NCBI GenBank assembly: GCA_002792395.1 | Contig: PFOG01000047.1 | Location: forward strand, 1-7,549 | Length of the DNA stretch: 7,549 bases | Source of the DNA: Candidatus Portnoybacteria bacterium CG_4_10_14_0_2_um_filter_44_20 | Lineage (GTDB): Bacteria; Patescibacteriota; Minisyncoccia; Portnoybacterales; GCA-002795985 | Direction of reading: 5' to 3' | Shown: one piece after another, positions 5,155-7,549 of the stretch | How the letters are laid out: each line of letters starts with the position of its first letter | Position numbering within the stretch: position 1 is the first letter of the stretch | Position numbers and translations under genes: made by a program | The notes under the pieces: generated by a model | What the model saw: the letters and a program-made list of their open reading frames with translations, nothing else | What the model was told of the DNA's origin: nothing | Database searches by the model: none

Positions 5155-6951
5155 ATGGATAAAGAAAACAAATTAAGCATTCTTCGCCATTCCACCGCTC
5201 ACCTATTAGCAGTAGCGGTTCTCAGAATGTTCCCCGAGGCTAAACTTGGCATTGGCCCGGCCATTGAAGATGGTTTTTATTATGATTTTGACCTGCCCAG
5301 AACCTTGATTCCCGAAGATCTGCCGATCCTGGAAGACAAGATGCGAGCGATAATTAAAGAAAATTACGCTTTCGAAAAACAGGAAATTGACGCTAAAAAA
5401 GCAGCAGAGCTGTTCAAGAAAGCAAAACAAACCTATAAGGTCGAGCTGATCAAAGACATTCAAAAAACACTTGAAGGGACTAAGTCCCTTCAAGGGGACT
5501 TAGTCCCTAATAAAATTACCATCTATAAAACCGGCTCTTTCGTCGATCTCTGCGCTGGTCCCCACCTTGATTCAACCGGCGAAATCAAAGCTGATGCCCT
5601 CAAGCTCCTAAAAATCGCCGGCGCCTACTGGAGGGGTGACGAAAAAAATAAAATGCTTCAACGGATCTACGGCACGGCTTTTGAGAACAAGGACGATCTG
5701 GATGAATATTTACACCGTCTGGAGGAGACGGAAAAAAGAGACCACCGAAAAATCGGAAAAGACCTGGATCTGTTCATTTTTTCCGACCTCGTTGGAAAAG
5801 GATTGCCGCTTTTCACCGAAAAGGGCTCGATTATCCGGCGCGAACTTGAAAGATTTATTGTCGACGAAGAATTAAAACGCGGCTACAAACACGTCTATAC
5901 CCCCGAGATCGCCAAAGTTGATCTCTATAAAACCTCCGGCCACTATCCTTACTATAAAGATTCAATGTACCCGATAATGAAAGTTGATAACGAAGAACTG
6001 ATACTCCGGCCAATGACCTGCCCACACCATTTCCAGCTTTATGCCTCAAGACCGCGGACATATAAAGAACTGCCGATGCGGATCGCCGAGTTGGCCAAAC
6101 AATTCCGCTACGAAAAATCGGGAGAACTGACCGGCCTGATAAGAGTAAGGAGCTTCTGTCTGGCTGATGCCCACATCATCTGCCGCAAAGACCAGGCGGC
6201 TTCGGAAATAAACAGCGTCCTGGACCTAATCGAGTATGTCGCCTCAATTTTCGGTTTACAATCAGCCATTGATTACCGCTATCGACTTTCCCTGGGCGAC
6301 CGGAAGGACAATAAGAAATATTTTAAAGATGATGAAGCCTGGAATTTTGCCGAAAATGTTCTGCGTGAAGTTCTGACAAAAAGAAAATCGCCGTTTTTCG
6401 AAGCGGCCGGCGAAGCGGCTTTCTACGGCCCGAAAATAGATATTCAGATGAAAAATGTAGCCGGCAAAGAAGATACCGCTTTCACCGTACAATATGACTT
6501 TGTGATGCCAAAAAGATTCAACCTCGTTTACGCCGACAAAGACGGTCTCAAAAAAGAAACAGTGGTGATTCATCGATCTTCTATCGGCGCCATTGAACGC
6601 TTCATGGCATTTCTGATCGAACACTACGCCGGCGCCTTTCCTCTTTGGCTCTCCCCTATTCAGGTTGAGATCATTCCCATCAGTGAAAAGTTTAAAGATT
6701 ACGGCCAAAAGATTGATTCACTTCTAAAAGAAAATGGTATCCGCTCACAGATGCGCGACGCCGACGAAACGCTCGGCAAAAGAATCCGCGAAGCCCAGCA
6801 ACAAAAAATTAATTACATGCTCATCATTGGCGAAAAAGAAATAGAGGCAGACAATGTGGCGGTAAGAAACAGAGAACAAGGAGACCTTGGCGCAATGAAA
6901 ATAGATGACTTTATTAAGAAGATAGAGGAAGAGATGGCATCAAAAAAGTAA
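5155..6951 (+). CDS. thrS: Threonyl-tRNA synthetase, lacking the TGS domain
   Basis: This 598-aa class II synthetase charges tRNA-Thr. It starts directly at the editing (SAD) domain, with H12xxxH16 and C133/H137 in CAGPH, which clears mischarged seryl-tRNA. The N-terminal TGS domain (about 60 aa in the 642-aa E. coli enzyme) is absent. The catalytic core has motif 2 (FRYEKSGELTGLIRVRSF), motif 3 (IGAIERF) and the zinc ligands C289, H340 and H473. The anticodon-binding domain runs from about residue 495 to the end. Oddity: H12 to C133 spans 121 residues, against 109 between H73 and C182 in E. coli, and the surplus coincides with an in-frame palindromic element encoding LEGTKSLQGDLVP. The ATG at 5155 fits the protein, but repeat sequence replaces any Shine-Dalgarno. 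The gene is flanked by inverted copies of a mini-element. Confidence 0.96.
   Translation: MDKENKLSILRHSTAHLLAVAVLRMFPEAKLGIGPAIEDGFYYDFDLPRTLIPEDLPILEDKMRAIIKENYAFEKQEIDAKKAAELFKKAKQTYKVELIKDIQKTLEGTKSLQGDLVPNKITIYKTGSFVDLCAGPHLDSTGEIKADALKLLKIAGAYWRGDEKNKMLQRIYGTAFENKDDLDEYLHRLEETEKRDHRKIGKDLDLFIFSDLVGKGLPLFTEKGSIIRRELERFIVDEELKRGYKHVYTPEIAKVDLYKTSGHYPYYKDSMYPIMKVDNEELILRPMTCPHHFQLYASRPRTYKELPMRIAELAKQFRYEKSGELTGLIRVRSFCLADAHIICRKDQAASEINSVLDLIEYVASIFGLQSAIDYRYRLSLGDRKDNKKYFKDDEAWNFAENVLREVLTKRKSPFFEAAGEAAFYGPKIDIQMKNVAGKEDTAFTVQYDFVMPKRFNLVYADKDGLKKETVVIHRSSIGAIERFMAFLIEHYAGAFPLWLSPIQVEIIPISEKFKDYGQKIDSLLKENGIRSQMRDADETLGKRIREAQQQKINYMLIIGEKEIEADNVAVRNREQGDLGAMKIDDFIKKIEEEMASKK
5470..5508. 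repeat. In-frame palindromic element inside thrS
   Basis: A 25-nt perfect palindrome (12-bp arms around A5482, 5470-5494) is followed directly by a second near-palindrome (GGGACT, T, AGTCCC at 5495-5507). The two blocks are reverse complements over 14 nt (5475-5488 and 5495-5508) with a 6-nt spacer. The design matches the rnhB element, but the sequence is unrelated. It encodes about LEGTKSLQGDLVP within the editing domain, between the HxxxH and CxxxH motifs, and keeps the frame. Confidence 0.85.
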
Positions 6952-6978
6952 AAACTGCCAATCGTAAAACCTATACTT

Positions 6979-7134
6979 AAAATTCACCTAATTGCCTAAT
7001 TCACCTAATTCCTAATAAAAATTAAAATTCCAAATAACTAAAATTTAGAATTAGTCATTGGACATTTTATTAGGTGAATTACCACCCTTCGGGTGGTCGC
7101 CCGCAGGGTGAGAAATTAGACAATTAGAAATTTC
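6979..7134. repeat. Intergenic mini-element, right copy
   Basis: This block of about 155 nt starts 27 nt after the thrS stop. It opens with repeated CACCTAATT-type units (6981-7016), passes an AT-rich stretch, and contains the 49-nt GC core (7064-7112) inverted relative to the left copy. It ends with the same edge ATTAGAAATTTC (7123-7134). Homology to the left copy extends beyond the core: the stretch TTATTTGG, then ATTTTAATTTTTATTAG, at 5105-5130 recurs inverted near 7014-7038. The hairpin ACCACCC-TTC-GGGTGGT is at 7081-7097. An internal inverted repeat (AATTCACCTAAT near 6998, ATTAGGTGAATT at 7069-7080) could fold the element. No coding potential is seen. Confidence 0.75.
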
Positions 7135-7532
7135 TGCTTCTTCCCTCGCGCAATTATCTTTATTGGATCGCGTTATTAATTGCCACTGTCATTGGCATCG
7201 GCATTTCGCTTTGGGCCTATCATCAGATCATCAACATTCCGCCGCCGACCACGCTTGAAATGAAAAGGCTTCCAAAGACAATTTTTATCGACTCGCCAGC
7301 GATGAACGAGCGCATAGCAAATCCTATTAAAATAGCGGGTCGGGCTAAATCAGAGACGGGCGCAATAATAGCAACCTTGTTAGACAAAAACGGAATGACC
7401 ATAGAAACGGCGCGAGTATCGGTTAGAAAAAACGAGCTCACTCCTTTTGAAATAGAGATAAAATACAAAAGACCAAATACAGACCTTGGCCTTATTAAGC
7501 AAAGCTTGCGTGAGCGTTCCGCTCACAATTAA
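7128..7532 (+). CDS. Membrane-anchored Gmad2-like protein, no normal start, repeat-ended
   Basis: The frame is open from 7128, after a TAG at 7125, to the TAA at 7530-7532. It encodes a short N-terminus, one hydrophobic segment (YLYWIALLIATVIGIGISLW, about 7155-7214), a proline-rich linker (NIPPPTT), then an extracytoplasmic domain (FIDSPAMNERIANPIKIAGRAK). That pattern resembles the Gmad2 immunoglobulin-like domain found in small cell-surface proteins; this is judged by eye only. No ATG, GTG or TTG occurs in frame before the ATG at 7260, which lies after the membrane segment and would lose it. The 5' end abuts the right mini-element, and the last residues (KQSLRERSAHN) are encoded by a palindromic tandem repeat. 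It may be a pseudogene, start at a rare codon such as CTG at 7134, or be a real protein from 7260. Confidence 0.5.
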   Translation, partial: KFLLLPSRNYLYWIALLIATVIGIGISLWAYHQIINIPPPTTLEMKRLPKTIFIDSPAMNERIANPIKIAGRAKSETGAIIATLLDKNGMTIETARVSVRKNELTPFEIEIKYKRPNTDLGLIKQSLRERSAHN

Positions 7533-7549
7533 GCAAAGCTTGCGTGAGC
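7494..7549. repeat. Tandem palindromic repeat at the window end
   Basis: A 22-nt sequence at 7494-7515 (from ATTAAGCAAAGCTTGCG) recurs exactly at 7528-7549, a period of 34 nt, and the second copy is cut by the end of the window. The unit contains GCAA-AGC-TTGC and a 7-bp hairpin GTGAGCG-TTC-CGCTCAC (7510-7526). It supplies the last codons and the stop of the preceding frame. The window probably ends here because a repeat broke the assembly. Confidence 0.8.

Noticed and set aside
7494..7549. CRISPR array at the window end
   Set aside because: Only two copies are seen, 12 nt separate them, the unit is itself strongly palindromic, and no cas gene is present. A tandem palindromic repeat fits better.
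1..7549. UGA recoding to glycine (code 25, Gracilibacteria/SR1)
   Set aside because: All conserved genes read through without in-frame TGA, tryptophan is TGG, and the stops used are TAA where checked.

Overview
The window looks like a contig from a small-genome, Patescibacteria/CPR-type bacterium, most likely Parcubacteria-like. This is inferred from compact gene packing, a ThrRS without its TGS domain, a short DnaE with a metal-ligand-rich PHP domain, and intergenic spaces filled with AT-rich heptamer repeats. The standard genetic code fits all genes, and no lineage search was possible.

Layout. Positions 1-211 hold no convincing gene. They contain a terminator-like inverted repeat and a leftward promoter whose -10 lies in a perfect 18-bp palindrome. 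rnhB (RNase HII, minus strand) follows, then a 57-aa unknown plus-strand gene starting at a GTG behind a good Shine-Dalgarno. That gene converges on an ArfB-like ribosome-rescue hydrolase (minus strand), with a bidirectional terminator between them. A divergent promoter pair separates arfB from dnaE; its two -35 hexamers are the arms of one inverted repeat. Then come dnaE (replicative polymerase alpha), thrS (threonyl-tRNA synthetase) and an open frame with one membrane segment and a Gmad2-like domain. That last frame lacks a normal start and runs into a tandem repeat at the window edge.

The genes are mostly core replication and translation functions: primer/ribonucleotide removal, polymerisation, tRNA charging and ribosome rescue. 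I see no defence system, CRISPR array, integrase or transposase.

The most interesting layer is repetitive DNA. (1) rnhB and thrS each carry a different short palindromic element in frame, with the same design: two near-palindromes that are reverse complements of each other, 6-8 nt apart. By spacing of active-site residues, each adds about 12 residues relative to the E. coli enzymes. (2) Both spaces flanking thrS are filled by related elements of about 150 nt, whose 49-nt GC-rich cores are inverted relative to each other with one mismatch. (3) Heptamer arrays at these elements' ends run almost into the start codons of dnaE and thrS, and abut the truncated 5' end of the last frame. (4) A palindrome-containing tandem repeat ends that last frame and the window. 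Together these suggest one or more families of small non-coding repeats that spread both between and inside genes.
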